Assembly: GCF_026745355.1 (NCBI RefSeq) | Contig: NC_079206.1 | Span: 34,917,872 to 34,981,871, forward strand | From: Beta vulgaris subsp. vulgaris | Lineage: Eukaryota > Streptophyta > Magnoliopsida > Caryophyllales > Amaranthaceae | Length of the DNA: 64,000 nt | Direction: 5' to 3' | Part shown: positions 32,268 to 42,636 of the stretch, piece by piece | Numbering within the stretch: position 1 is the first letter of the stretch | How the letters are laid out: the number at the start of each line of letters is the position of its first letter | Position numbers and translations under genes: made by a program | Notes under the pieces: generated by a model | What the model was told of the DNA's origin: nothing | Seen by the model: the letters and a program-made list of their open reading frames with translations, nothing else | The model's database searches: none

Positions 32268-33903
32268 TGTTATGTTTTCCGAGGCTGACCTAGGTGAGCC
32301 TCATGTGGGAACCGAGATGACATCCCCGAGCGATGGACACAACGTTGTCTATTTGATCTTGCTTGGTCACTGAATTGGACTAGACCTGGCAAATTTGGTT
32401 CTGATCCAAAAATCCGCTCTCAAATATCCGCTCTGTGATCCGACCTGGGTCCGAACTAGACGGTCCGAACCTTGGTCCGAATCCGGAATGACCTTATCCG
32501 GTCCGCAACAATCTTGATCTGAAACTCATTTGAAATTCGAATGATCTGATATGATCTTGCCCGATCTAAAATCAATCCGATCCAAGGTAACACCATTTCA
32601 AATTGATCAGAAATTATTGGCTTCCATTAGGCTTCGATTCGAAGTACCCGAAATTGACGCATTTGAAAAAAAATGATCATCACAAGTCCTCTTTGGCACA
32701 AGTTCTTACTATGCAAATTAGTTATGTATACTTTTAGAAAGTACGGAGAGTGACAGTTCCATATATACATAACAAAACACATAGTCAAAGAAACCATCAG
32801 ACCAAAGGAGTAACAACTCCATACATAATAAAGATGAGACAACCCATCATCTGATCCACAACCGTCCGATTTGAAAAGCATCTCCATCCGATGATGATCC
32901 GAAACATAATTCGAAATTCGGTCTGATCCGAAGCCGGTCCGAATATAATTTGATCCGAGTCCGATCCGATTGGTCTGATTGCCAAGTATCCCGAGTTGGA
33001 GGAGAAGGAGCCCCATATTTCCCAAGGGGTATATATGTGTGGCTACCGAGCTAAGTTAGGCAACGAACTGGCTAGGAGGGCGACCGAGGTGTTTTTTCCA
33101 AGTCGATCTTCTTTCTTTTTCGAGTTACATACTTTTCCGAATCGAGAAGGGTGATGACATACTTAGCAAATTTTGGCTAAGTATTTTTCACCCTGGCAAG
33201 GCCGAGAAGGGTAATGCACTAACCCGGGGTTAATGAGCCCTCCATGGGGATCCCGAGTTGGGTATTGAGCCCCTTGGCAAGGTCGAGAAGGGTAATGCAC
33301 CAACTCGGGGGCCCATAAGCCCTCCATAGTAATCCCGAGTTGAGTGTTAAGATACTTAGCCAAATATAGGCTAAGTGTTGAGCCCCTTGTTGAGGCCGAG
33401 AGGGTAATTGTCTTCCGGAGATGTTCTCGACTCGGGGAGGCTAAAGGGACCCCATGCTTCCCGAGGAGTTGTTAGCGGAAAATTTCTCGACTCGGGAGGG
33501 CTAATAAGCCTCAAGCTGCTCGAGCAGGTCTCTTTTGTCGGAACGACGCTACTCGGATGCCGAGTAGGTCCTAATAAGCGATACTTAGCCATTTTTTAGC
33601 TAAGCTAGTTGGGGCACTCCTCTCACGATCGAGGGGGGTCCATGGGAGAAATTCTCGACTCGGGAGGCTAATGAGCCTGAGGAGGTCTTTTTCCCTGGAA
33701 TGCCTCTACTCGAATTTCGAGTAGTGCACAATAGATGATTCTTAGCCATTTTTGAATAAGTTGGTTGGGATTTCTTCTAACGACCGAGCGTGATTGTTCA
33801 CATTATGATTGTTGTTGGTGGACTCCTGGGAGGGAGCCTATCCTTTTGCTTCCTTAATTTATCGTTGTGCTGCCGCTCGACGTTGAAGTGTCGAGTGATG
33901 GGC
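32268..33903. mobile_element. LTR-like or non-coding retroelement segment with CTCGG repeats
   Basis: Starts TGTTATGTTTTCCGAGG directly after CCCCAAA, the same junction form as the Tat LTR at 25676. It is interrupted by a MITE-like block (32389-32989). The rest has degenerate repeats of about 100 bp, with CGAGAAGGGTAATGCAC at 33202 and 33287, and many CTCGACTCGGG words. No coding sequence was found. The right border is uncertain, at 33903 or 33919. Confidence 0.4.
32389..32989. mobile_element. MITE-like insertion with GATCCGA-rich interior
   Basis: The left border CCTGGCAAATTTGGTTCTGA has a diverged counterpart in the complement of the right border (ACTTGGCAATCAGACC). The interior is rich in GATCCGA/TCGGATC words. 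No clean target duplication is seen. A hAT-like origin is a guess. Confidence 0.35.
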
Positions 33904-35707
33904 TGTAATCCCCCACAATTCTAAAGAATTTTCATGAATATATTAAAGTATTTATGTAGTTATATTTAAATCCAAATGAGTTTGGAAAATGATTGGACTT
34001 TTAAAAAGGGTTGACTATTTTAAAAGTCAACTGAAATTATTTTTCATAGCTTAATAAAATTTGAAATATTTTAATTAAGCATGTTTTAATAAGAGTTTTG
34101 AATACTAAAAGTATATTGAAAAGGTAGTTAATGGAATCGAAACCCCAAAAGTGATAAAAAGGGAAAGAGTAATTTGATGACTAAAGTTTTAGATAGCCCA
34201 TCTTATTAGTCATCAAGGTTCATTAATTAAAATCTCTTTTCCTAAGCCCACAAGTACAAGCCTTTATATAAATATCCTAAAAACCCAATTATTTTACCCT
34301 ACACACTTTATTTTCTCCTCTTCTCACGTCATTCTTCCTCTCTCCACTCGGCATTCACTCTCTCCTCCTTGTGCGTTGTTTCTTCAAGTTTTCTCTCAAA
34401 AGTTTGTTTCTTCTTCTTCAAGTAACGTTTCTTGTTGAACAAGAAATGTCACAAATCTTTTTTTGAGCTAAGAACCGACTAACCGCCGGCCCCTGCTGTG
34501 GCTGCTGCTGTCCGGCGCCCTTCCTCGTCATTGTTGTGGTTGTTTTTCTTTTTTCCTCTCTAAGATTCCATTAAAGTACTAGTTTTTATGTTATTTTATT
34601 AATAATTAGCATGTTTATGATTTAAATTACTATTTTATATGCCTAAATATATTTCGGTTATTATGTTTATTATTATAATCAATTTCAGATTTTATATGTT
34701 AAGTTTATTTTAGTTTTTATCATGAAATTTATAGTTTTTAGGGTTTTTAATTACTAGAAACTATATATAAAGTTTAGTATATAATTTTATATGTATTGAA
34801 TATATATTCAGAAGATTTGTTAAATTTTATAAATGCTGTAATTTCAGAAAGCAAGTATTTTAAGAGTTTTAAATGATTTTTAATTCCTAGAATAGTTGCC
34901 TATACTAGGGATTAAAAATAACGAAAGTTTGGTACGTAAAAACGATTTTAAAACACGTTTAAGGGGTTTTGATCGTTTTAAAGTTGCTGTAAATTTTAGT
35001 TCAAGATATTTATTTTCATTATTTTATTTTCTAGGCGGAGATTTCGTAGTAGGAGACTTTTAGTGAGTAAAAGTGGCCTACCGATTTGTTTATACAAGGT
35101 ACGTACATCGTTTACGTGCTATGTGATTTAGAAGCATGTTCTAAGAGTATTTTATTTATTAGTATCATGTATAGGACTCTATTTGTTCATATATATGATT
35201 ACTGGAATTGTTTTACATGTATGTGTGTGTGCTACATGTAAACTAGAAGTGTTTATGATTATAAATGTTTGTATGGAAGATTGATGCAAGCAGGATAAGT
35301 CAAGTTTATTTATTAATTCGTGAGTGAATTAATGTAAGTTAGAGTGAATCATGTTTTACATGGATTCTTGAGTATTGTTATTATCTTATAAGGACCGTGG
35401 ATCTTATTTGGTAAGTGACAAGTTATACCTATATAAAGGTAAAGTTTATTGTTGGCTAGGTTCAACAAGTAAGTTAGTAAAGTATAAAAAGGAAGTTAAA
35501 GGAGTCTTGATTGATAAGTTGTGAACACTTAATAATTTGAAAATAAAAAGAGATTCTGTTATGATTGTTTGAGTATTAGTTATGTGTTGCTTGTTTGTTG
35601 TGTCAACACAAGTAATAAAATATATTCAACGTAAAGTGAAACGAGAATAGGTTATAGACTTTAGACTGGTGCACGTCTGGAGTTGGACATAAGGGTTGGG
35701 GTTATGG
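33904..35707 (+). mobile_element. LTR-like sequence, probable solo LTR
   Basis: Starts TGTAATCCCCCACAATTC. It has a TATA box (CTTTATATAAATATCC, about 34261) followed by a CT-rich leader with a GC-rich patch (34470-34530) and a long AT-rich tail, the same architecture as the 29024-32094 LTR read on its minus strand. The right end (TTGGGGTTATGG) is decayed. Flanks TGGGC and TGAGC match in four of five bases. Alternative: unrelated spacer plus LTR leader. Confidence 0.4.
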
Positions 35708-36324
35708 TGAGCGTGCCATAGCTTTTCTTATGAACATAATGATGATTGGGGGTTTCGTATAATTGTTATAGAGTTTAGTATAATTGTTATAGAGTTGAGG
35801 TAACCTTTCATTTTCACCTTGCTTGACATAAAGTAATTCTCCAGTAGTACGCTCACAGCGCCTATTGCTTACAAAGTGTGTACTGAATGTGGATGACAGC
35901 TGAGATAAGCTAGAGATGCTACCTGGTTTGAGACTTTTAAACCACGTCTGAGCTATCCCGGTCAGAGTGGACGGGAAGACCTTGCACCAGATGGCGTCCA
36001 CCTGCGTGTAAAGGAACAAATGGCCTTCATAAGCCGCCACATAATCATTGGGATCAGAGGTGCCGTCATACTTAGAGGACGGCACCTTGATTCTCGTCAT
36101 GGGATGGTTCAATATTTCGGGAGTGAAGGGAGAGAGCTTAGGCTAAGAAGGTGACCCCCTGCCGAGTAGTTATTAGCACCGGTGGCACTGTACTCACAGC
36201 GGGAGTAACCCTGAGTCTCCTCTTCAGAATGGTACAACTCCTCTGTCTCCAAAATCGCTTCCTCATAGTCAGACCGGTCTATCCTCTTCCCCATCTCACG
36301 TCCTTCTTTACCCAAGGATTGCAT
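35702..36324 (-). pseudogene. Gag fragment of another Tat element
   Basis: On the minus strand 36324-36112 encodes a charged N-terminal part. 36112-35702 encodes the gag core: VPSSKYDGTSDPNDYVAAY, WCKVFPSTLTGIAQTWF and SISSLSQLSSTFSTHF. It ends in an insertion of repeated LYNNYTK and a stop where LTR-like DNA begins. Nothing of pol follows. The sequence 36325-36690 is the degenerate gag leader. Confidence 0.7.
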
Positions 36325-36699
36325 CTTTCAGAGTGGGGTGCCGTCAGCGTTCCCACCGGCCGTAGCCAGTGGTCGCTTACGGGTTCCACCAAGCTGTTGA
36401 TCGGGTGGAGTGCTCTGTTGCGGATTACCAGTTAACATCTGTATAAAGGACGCTACAGTTTGTAACTATTCAGGAGAGAATTGACTCAGCTGAGCCAAGT
36501 TAGTAGGTATGTTACTGTTCGGAGTTTGCTCTTCAGGCGTCCGATAATTGAACTGCGGGTTTCCTATCGCCCCAGTGATAACTGGCTGCGATGATGTCTG
36601 ACCGACGTCCATTTCCTGGGTACCATGACCGGTATTATTTGTGTCACCGATAACTGTTTCCCTGAAATGATAGGAAGTCCCCTCCTTCTAGTGCCAAAT

Positions 36700-37187
36700 T
36701 GTTTCGGTGTTGAAATGTTTGACATCCTCAGTAGAGTCCACCAAAGAAGTAAAGTGACGTCCTTACTGTGTGACTACACAATACGCAAATGTGAGCTACC
36801 CTCGGGGTGGTTGTGAGGAAACCCCCTCCGACGCTCAAGTCAGTAATGGTCCCACTGGGATTTAGAGAGAGAAATTAGAGAGAGAAAGATAAGCTATTTT
36901 TAGTGTGTGAGAGAATGTACCCGCAGAATAGTACTAGTGGGGTATTTATAGAAGTACTATTCCTCTGACAGGGCGTGTAATCCTTCAACACGTGTAGGGC
37001 TGTGACGCACTTGACAGGTGGGAAGATTCCCTTACTTTTGTCTTGTTAGGCGTCCGCCAACATTGCCTGTCTTTGGGGATGAACTGACTTTGGTGGAGCT
37101 ATGAATGTCTTTATCATGCTCGCGTCCTGTACCATGCTCGTGGACACTTTATGTGTGGCCGCTAAGGTACTTGGGTATACCCATACA
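36700..37187 (-). repeat. LTR of the truncated Tat element
   Basis: Starts TGTTTCGGTGTTG after GTGCCAAAT, which on the minus strand gives a PBS-like TTGGCACTAGAAGG. It shares the layout of the 630-bp Tat LTR, with a GA repeat (36859-36890) and TATTTATAGAAG (36952), but not its sequence. The right limit is approximate. Confidence 0.5.
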
Positions 37188-37898
37188 CGTGCGTCTTATG
37201 TTGTTTTCTTGTGTGCCCTTGATTGAGATGATCTAAGGATTTAGATTTTGCTCACTAGATGGTGTAGGATTTTGCCTTAAGAAAACAAATAATCCTACCA
37301 AATTATTAGCTAATGTAACTAAACCCCATGCTCCAAATCCCTAAACCCCAAATCTCATTACTTATAAATCAATTTCAAACAATAATTATATTTATTTCAA
37401 GTAGTAATTAAATTTTTTGATAATTTACATCATTTTTTTAATCGATATTTGCTTGTGTCACATATTTCATTGCCTCATTTATCTGTAAATCAATTAGGGA
37501 ATAACAAAGATACATATTAAATTAAATAGATAAACCAATAAAATAACATATACTAGAAATATTATCTTGAATATCTTAATAAGCCTAAATGCAAATCGGA
37601 AAATAGTTATACTGGTTATATTGCTCTAATTTTATTACTATGAAACTATACTTGTTGTTCTTCAAATATTACTCATACAATTGTTACTTGCTCAATAATA
37701 TATTATCAATAGTATAACAGTATACATATATTGATGTGTTATTGTAACAATAAGGTGTAAGCCATAGGTTTTTTTTATCAATACTTATAGGCTTCATATC
37801 AAGATCTTGTTAATAGGTAATCATTAGTCAATTAAGGTCTTATTAATATGCAAAACGACATAGTAATTTAACAAACCTCTCTATATGTTATAACAAAC
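37188..37898. other. AT-rich spacer
   Basis: No ORF, repeat or element end that I can support. A CACTAG at 37253 was considered as a transposon end and set aside. Confidence 0.5.
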
Positions 37899-38060
37899 TC
37901 TGTTGTTGTTGTGGTGGTGGTTGTGGTTGTTGTGGTTGTTGTGGTTGTTGTTGTTGTTGTTGTTGTGGTTGTGGTTGTGGTTGTGGTTGTGGTGGTGGTT
38001 GTGGTTGTGGTTGTTGTTGTGGTGGTTGTGGTTGTGGTGGTTGTTGTTGTTGTGGTTGTA
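37899..38060. repeat. GTT/GTG minisatellite
   Basis: Built from TTGTGG and TTGTTG hexamers. It is open in several frames as poly-Thr, poly-Val or Gln/Pro, purely because of its period. Confidence 0.9.
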
Positions 38061-38559
38061 ATAGCATCATCACTACCCACAAATTTACAAATTGATTATC
38101 ATTCTTGTAATATAATAATAGAGTCATTTATATAAACTATTATTATGTTTATTAACATTATTATACAACATATATGAACGCCTTGGGGGTAAAATAAAAT
38201 CTTTCATTTTTTAATATATTTTGTTTTAGGATTTTTATTTTATTTTTTGTTTTAAGACTTTTTTTTATCTTTTTTTCGTTTTTTAGATCAGTTTCTTTAT
38301 TTTCTAATATATTTTTAGTTTTTATTATAATTATTTTTGTAATTAGTCATTAAATTGTAATAGTTGTTTTTTTCATTTTACTTTTTCATCTTTTGTATTA
38401 TTTATGTAACTATTTTTTTTATCTATATATATTAATGAGATTCATGTCATTTCATCTTTAATTTGTCTGCAAATTTGGTGAATAGTGGATGGGTTAGTTG
38501 CATGGTTTTGGTCTTTAAAATTTAATTGGGAAATGCAAATTTTTTTTTTACCTATACCA
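38061..38559. other. AT-rich spacer, partly CACTA-associated
   Basis: 38190-38400 is the inverted counterpart of 27985-28290; the rest is unremarkable. No gene. Confidence 0.45.
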
Positions 38560-38762
38560 TGACCTATTGCTTCGGTTTTGGGCAATAACTGCAGCAATAG
38601 GTCAAGCTATTGCTGCGTTTCTAGCCAAAACCGCAGCAATTCGTTGAAATATTGATGCGGTCAAAAACTGCAACAATATATTATTTACCTATTGTTGCGC
38701 GGCCAAAACCACCGCAATAGGCCACTTAATGACCGCAACAATAACCATTTATTCTACTAGTG
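38560..38762 (-). mobile_element. CACTA (En/Spm-type) transposon end
   Basis: On the minus strand the sequence begins CACTAGTAGAATAAATGG (38762 downwards), a classical CACTA terminus. It is followed by subterminal palindromes: CTATTGCTGCGTTTC / AAAACCGCAGCAAT, and TATTGTTGCG / CCGCAATAGG. The opposite end was not found and no transposase is present. It is probably a truncated or fragmented element related to the clusters at 28.9 and 32.2 kb. Confidence 0.65.
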
Positions 38763-38856
38763 CAATGTAGTACTAAAATGTTTAAGCATACTGGTGAATT
38801 ATTTTGTTTATAGTCACATATATATACAAAGTTAAGAGAAGATCATAAACATAATA

Positions 38857-39075
38857 CTTCCTCCGTTTTTTATTAGATGTTACACTTTTCAAATCACGGA
38901 CTCCTAGATGATTTTTGGAGAGGAGAGAGATAGAGATAATGAAAAACAAAAGGGTCCCATGTGAACATGTGATAGGAGAGAGATAGAGATAAGTTATTAC
39001 CCAAAATAAAAGTGTAACATCTAATTTAAAATTTCCTAAAATAGAAAGTGTAACATCTAAAAAAAACGGAGGAAG
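38857..39075. mobile_element. Stowaway-type MITE, 219 bp
   Basis: Left end CTTCCTCCGTTTTTTATTAG; the complement of the right end is CTTCCTCCGTTTTTTTTAGA. Both continue with ATGTTACACTTT, so the terminal repeats exceed 30 bp. They are flanked by TA (38855-38856, 39076-39077). The interior has two copies of GAGAGAGATAGAGATAA. No ORF, as expected. Confidence 0.9.
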
Positions 39076-39155
39076 TACTATTATTCAACTATAGTATAAC
39101 ATAAAGACAATTAACTTTAATAATCTTATAAAGACAAGGGTGTAACTAAGCGTTA

Positions 39156-39173
39156 AGTTACTATATGGTTGTT
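39156..39173. repeat. LINE target-site duplication, left copy
   Basis: AGTTACTATATGGTTGTT, identical to 44023-44040. 18 bp is typical of target-primed reverse transcription. Confidence 0.9.
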
Positions 39174-39380
39174 TTTTTTTTTTTTTTTTTTTTTTTTGGC
39201 AATTCAAAGTTATTATTGGCTACCAAAAAAAGGTGATAACAAACTAGAATCAAACTTTCCCAACAACTAGAGGGAAAGAGACCACCAAAACTATATTTTA
39301 TAAGATTAACATACTTCTGTCTCTACTATCACATCTCCCAGCAACTTTAAAGACAATTTCTCTCATGGTTTGTCTTGCTG

Positions 39381-40679
39381 TTAAGCAATTACCACTAAAA
39401 ACTTTCTCTGTAGCCAAATCATATATATTGCCTCTGTAAATAAGCTAACATATATTTGAGCTTTGTGACTCCTGCTGTGAGCTTTAGCTGCAGCTATAAT
39501 TTTCTCCTCTTGGAACCCTTGACCACGTCTGTTGATCCCCAGAAGCTGGAGCAAAGGCCTCCACACTTGATCAGCATACTCACATTGGAAAAACAGATGG
39601 TTTGCTGACTCTAACTCTTTCTCACAAAGGTAACAAATCCTGTTACACTGAATGTTCCACTGTTGTAATCTATCAGTAGTGTAGAGTCTAATCTGGATTG
39701 CCATCCATAGTATAAACTTACTCTTTGGAGTGGCCTTGTTATTGCTAATAATTCTCCTCCAATCCACTGTTTCTTCATTCCCCACCAGCATCCTATAAAC
39801 AGATTTGATGCTGTATTTTCCCTGCTTCAAGATATTATCCCAGCCTCCTATATCAGTCAATACTTCTCTACTATCAATGATTTTCCTAAGAAGCCAATAA
39901 GTGTTACTAGTAATAGTATCACTATAAATGTCCCCTCTTTTGATGTAGTAGGCGTTTACCCATCTCACCCAAAGTTTATCAGTTTTGAAAGCCAACGCCC
40001 AAAGCAATTTCAAAATAGCAGCCTTATTCCAGATCTTCATGTCAATCAAGTTCCAGCCACCTGCTTTCTTAGGTTTATAAAATTGAGCCCAAGCAACAGG
40101 AGCTTTGTGAGTAGGATTAGTCTCACCTGTCCACAAGAATCTACAACAAATTCTTTCCACAGCTTTAATTACTTTTTTAGAAAGAGGAAAAATATGGGCC
40201 CAGTAGTTCTGCATACTACTCAAGATTGCTCTGATCAGCTGCAGCCTTCCTGCATATGAAAGGAGATGAGCCATCCAGCTTTGTGCTCTTTCAGTTATCT
40301 TCTCAATCAGAGGTTTGCATTGGACAAAAGACAACTTCCTAGAAGTGAGAGGAATCCCCAAGTACTTAAAAGGTAGTTCCCCCACTGGTAGATGCACAGC
40401 TTCTGCCAATAATGCTGCTTCATCCTGAGAAACTCGAGCCACATACATACAACTCTTATCCACACTTGCTTCTAGCCCTGACACCTGTGAGAAGCTTTGG
40501 AAGGCTACCATGATTTTAACAATGGAACTCATATCTGCTCTTGCAAAAAGTAACAAATCATCTGCAAACATAAGGTGGGTGAGATGGATTTTTTCACACT
40601 TAGGGTGAAAATTAAAGTCAGGGTTCAACTTAAGCCTTCTCAAACACCTACTCAAATATTCCATACATATGGCAAACAA
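39381..40679 (-). pseudogene. LINE ORF2, C-terminal part: RT palm to zf-RVT
   Basis: Opens within the reverse transcriptase (FAICMEYLSRCLRRL) and contains the catalytic FADD motif (LMFADDLLLFARAD, about 40555-40569). The thumb region follows, with RFLWTGETNPTHKAPVAW. At the end is the zf-RVT type segment (KATPKSKFILWMAIQIRL, CYLCEKELESANHLFFQC). A frameshift near 40700 separates it from the upstream RT. Confidence 0.9.
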
Positions 40680-40705
40680 GAAGGGAGAGAGGGGATCTCC
40701 CTGTC

Positions 40706-41317
40706 TTATGCCTTTTTTAGCTTTAAATGGCTTAGTAGGGAATTAATGAGCAATGAATAAGACGATGCACTGTGCACACAAGCCATTATCCATCTAATGC
40801 ACTTATGAGGGAAGCCTAGCTCCGAAAGCATGCTTTCTAGGAAAGTGCATTCCACAGAATCATAGGGTTTCCTAATGTCCACCTTGATAACACATCTAGG
40901 TGAGATGTGAGCTCTCCCATATCCTCTGATTAGCTCTGTAGCTAGTATAATATTATCTGCTATATGTCTTCCAGGATAAAACCCAGATTGAGCTTGGCTG
41001 ATCACCTCCCCAATTACCTGATGAAGCCTGTGAGTGATAACCTTGGAGATGATTTTATACAAAGTGGTACAGCAAGCTATAGGCCTATAATCTTTGGCAT
41101 ATCTTGCATTTGCTTTCTTGGGCACCAGAGTAACTGCAGTTATGTTTACAGGACCATGAAGATGATCATTTTGAAAAAATTCTAGCACAGCTGCAATAAC
41201 ATCATGTTTAATGACTCTCCAGCTTTTTTTAAAAAATAGGGCATTAAAACCATCCATTCCCGGGGCTTTGGAATCCTCAATATCCCACAAAGCTCTCTCA
41301 ATTTCTTGTGAACTCAC
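40706..41317 (-). pseudogene. LINE ORF2, N-terminal RT segment
   Basis: 203 codons with SQEIERALWDIEDSKAPGMDGF, VTLVPKKANARYAKDYRPIA, QSGFYPGRHIADNI and VIKVDIRKPYDSVE (the first catalytic Asp; family proteins usually have KAYDSV, so KP is a substitution). It ends by frameshift just before the GDPLSP block. Both ends are joined to neighbouring ORF2 parts only through shifts. Confidence 0.9.
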
Positions 41318-41349
41318 AGGCTGATTTAGAATCTCTTGGGCTCCAGAAC

Positions 41350-42636
41350 TCAGCTTAGCACCATCTCTAACTGTTGGGAGATCAATACTAGTAATTCTCT
41401 AGCACAAGTACCCAATAATTTCTCATAGAAGCCCACCAGCTCCTGTTGAATATCACCTTTGCTATTCAGAAGCACATCATTCTCTATATAAAGAAGAGAC
41501 ATTTTATTCCTTGCTCTTCTTATCTTCATTGCAGTGAAGAATAGGTTGGAGTTGGAATCACCTTCCTTTAACCAAGTTATTCTAGATTTTTGTCTTAAAA
41601 TACTTTCATCAATTCTAGACCAATATCTCAGCTGTTCACCACATTCTTTTTCTTCCTGCTGAACCCTCTCATCATGATGTATTTGAGGTAAAGTCTGAAT
41701 AGCAGCAAGCTTCCTTCTATAATCCTCCACCTTCAAGTGTGCTTGAGAGTAATGATTAGAGTGAAGATTCTTGAGAGCCCCCTTCACCCTCTTTAGATTA
41801 TTCCAAACAAGCTTCATTTTGTACCTCTCATGCCCTTCTCTCCAAGCATTCCTCACCGTCTCTTCAAAATCCTTATGCTCACACAATATATTATTAAACC
41901 TGAAAGGCCTACTGCTTTCCTCTCTAGAAGCTTCCAAGTCTAGAATCAAAGGAGAATGGTCTGAAATTCCATTGGGGAGGTAATTAACTTTCACATCAGG
42001 GAATTTAACCATCCAGTGAGCATTCACAAATGCTCTATCTATTCTACTAGCAATTCTATTATTCCCGGTACCTTTATTATTCCAGGAATAATAAAAACCC
42101 ATACTTGGTGCTTCAATGACATTCCCTCCCAGAACAAAATCTTCCATATCTTTAGTTTCAGCCTCACTCACCATGGCTCCATTTATTCTATCATCCACCT
42201 GATATACTGCATTAAAATCACCAATAATAATGCAAGGTTTATCACAATTGCCTATCACCTCCAATAGTTCACTCCATAGACTCTTCCTATCATTTATAGT
42301 ATGCAGCCCATACACACTAACTAAGGTAAAGTCCATAGTTGTGTCTAAACTAGTAACCTCAGAAACCATAACCTGTTCTGATTGCTTCACCACTCTCAAC
42401 TGAACCTCAGTAGCTTGCCAACCCACCCACATCCTTCCTCTAGGGGAAGATGTATAATTACAACACCAACTCCAGTAACCTCCCAACTTTCTCTGCACTT
42501 TTATCACATCTGTCCCTCTAACTCTAGTCTCCAGCAAAATGCATACTGTAATTTTCTTCTCAGCTAGGAAATGCTTAATTTCTTTTATTTTAATAGGGTC
42601 ATTCATACCCCTAACATTCCATGATCCCATTATCAT
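41350..42636 (-). CDS. LINE ORF2, apurinic-like endonuclease and linker
   Basis: 428 codons starting MIMGSWNVRGMNDPIK, the standard exo-endo-phos start. Other endonuclease blocks are LLETRVRG, IIGDFNAVYQVDDR, ASRIDRAFVNAHW and NGISDHSPLILDL. The rest is the helical linker (KSRITWLKEGDSNSNLFF). It would nick the target for priming. The start overlaps the ORF1 stop as TAATG. A frameshift near 41390 separates it from RT. Confidence 0.9.
   Translation of the reverse strand: MIMGSWNVRGMNDPIKIKEIKHFLAEKKITVCILLETRVRGTDVIKVQRKLGGYWSWCCNYTSSPRGRMWVGWQATEVQLRVVKQSEQVMVSEVTSLDTTMDFTLVSVYGLHTINDRKSLWSELLEVIGNCDKPCIIIGDFNAVYQVDDRINGAMVSEAETKDMEDFVLGGNVIEAPSMGFYYSWNNKGTGNNRIASRIDRAFVNAHWMVKFPDVKVNYLPNGISDHSPLILDLEASREESSRPFRFNNILCEHKDFEETVRNAWREGHERYKMKLVWNNLKRVKGALKNLHSNHYSQAHLKVEDYRRKLAAIQTLPQIHHDERVQQEEKECGEQLRYWSRIDESILRQKSRITWLKEGDSNSNLFFTAMKIRRARNKMSLLYIENDVLLNSKGDIQQELVGFYEKLLGTCARELLVLISQQLEMVLS

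Noticed and set aside
37253..37275. CACTAGATGG as possible left end of the CACTA element ending at 38762
   Set aside because: Only the first six bases match the right terminus and the 3-bp flanks (GCT, CAA) differ.
37868..38135. Poly-Thr, poly-Val and Gln/Pro open frames
   Set aside because: Produced by the GTT/GTG minisatellite; open on both strands, no flanking coding sequence.
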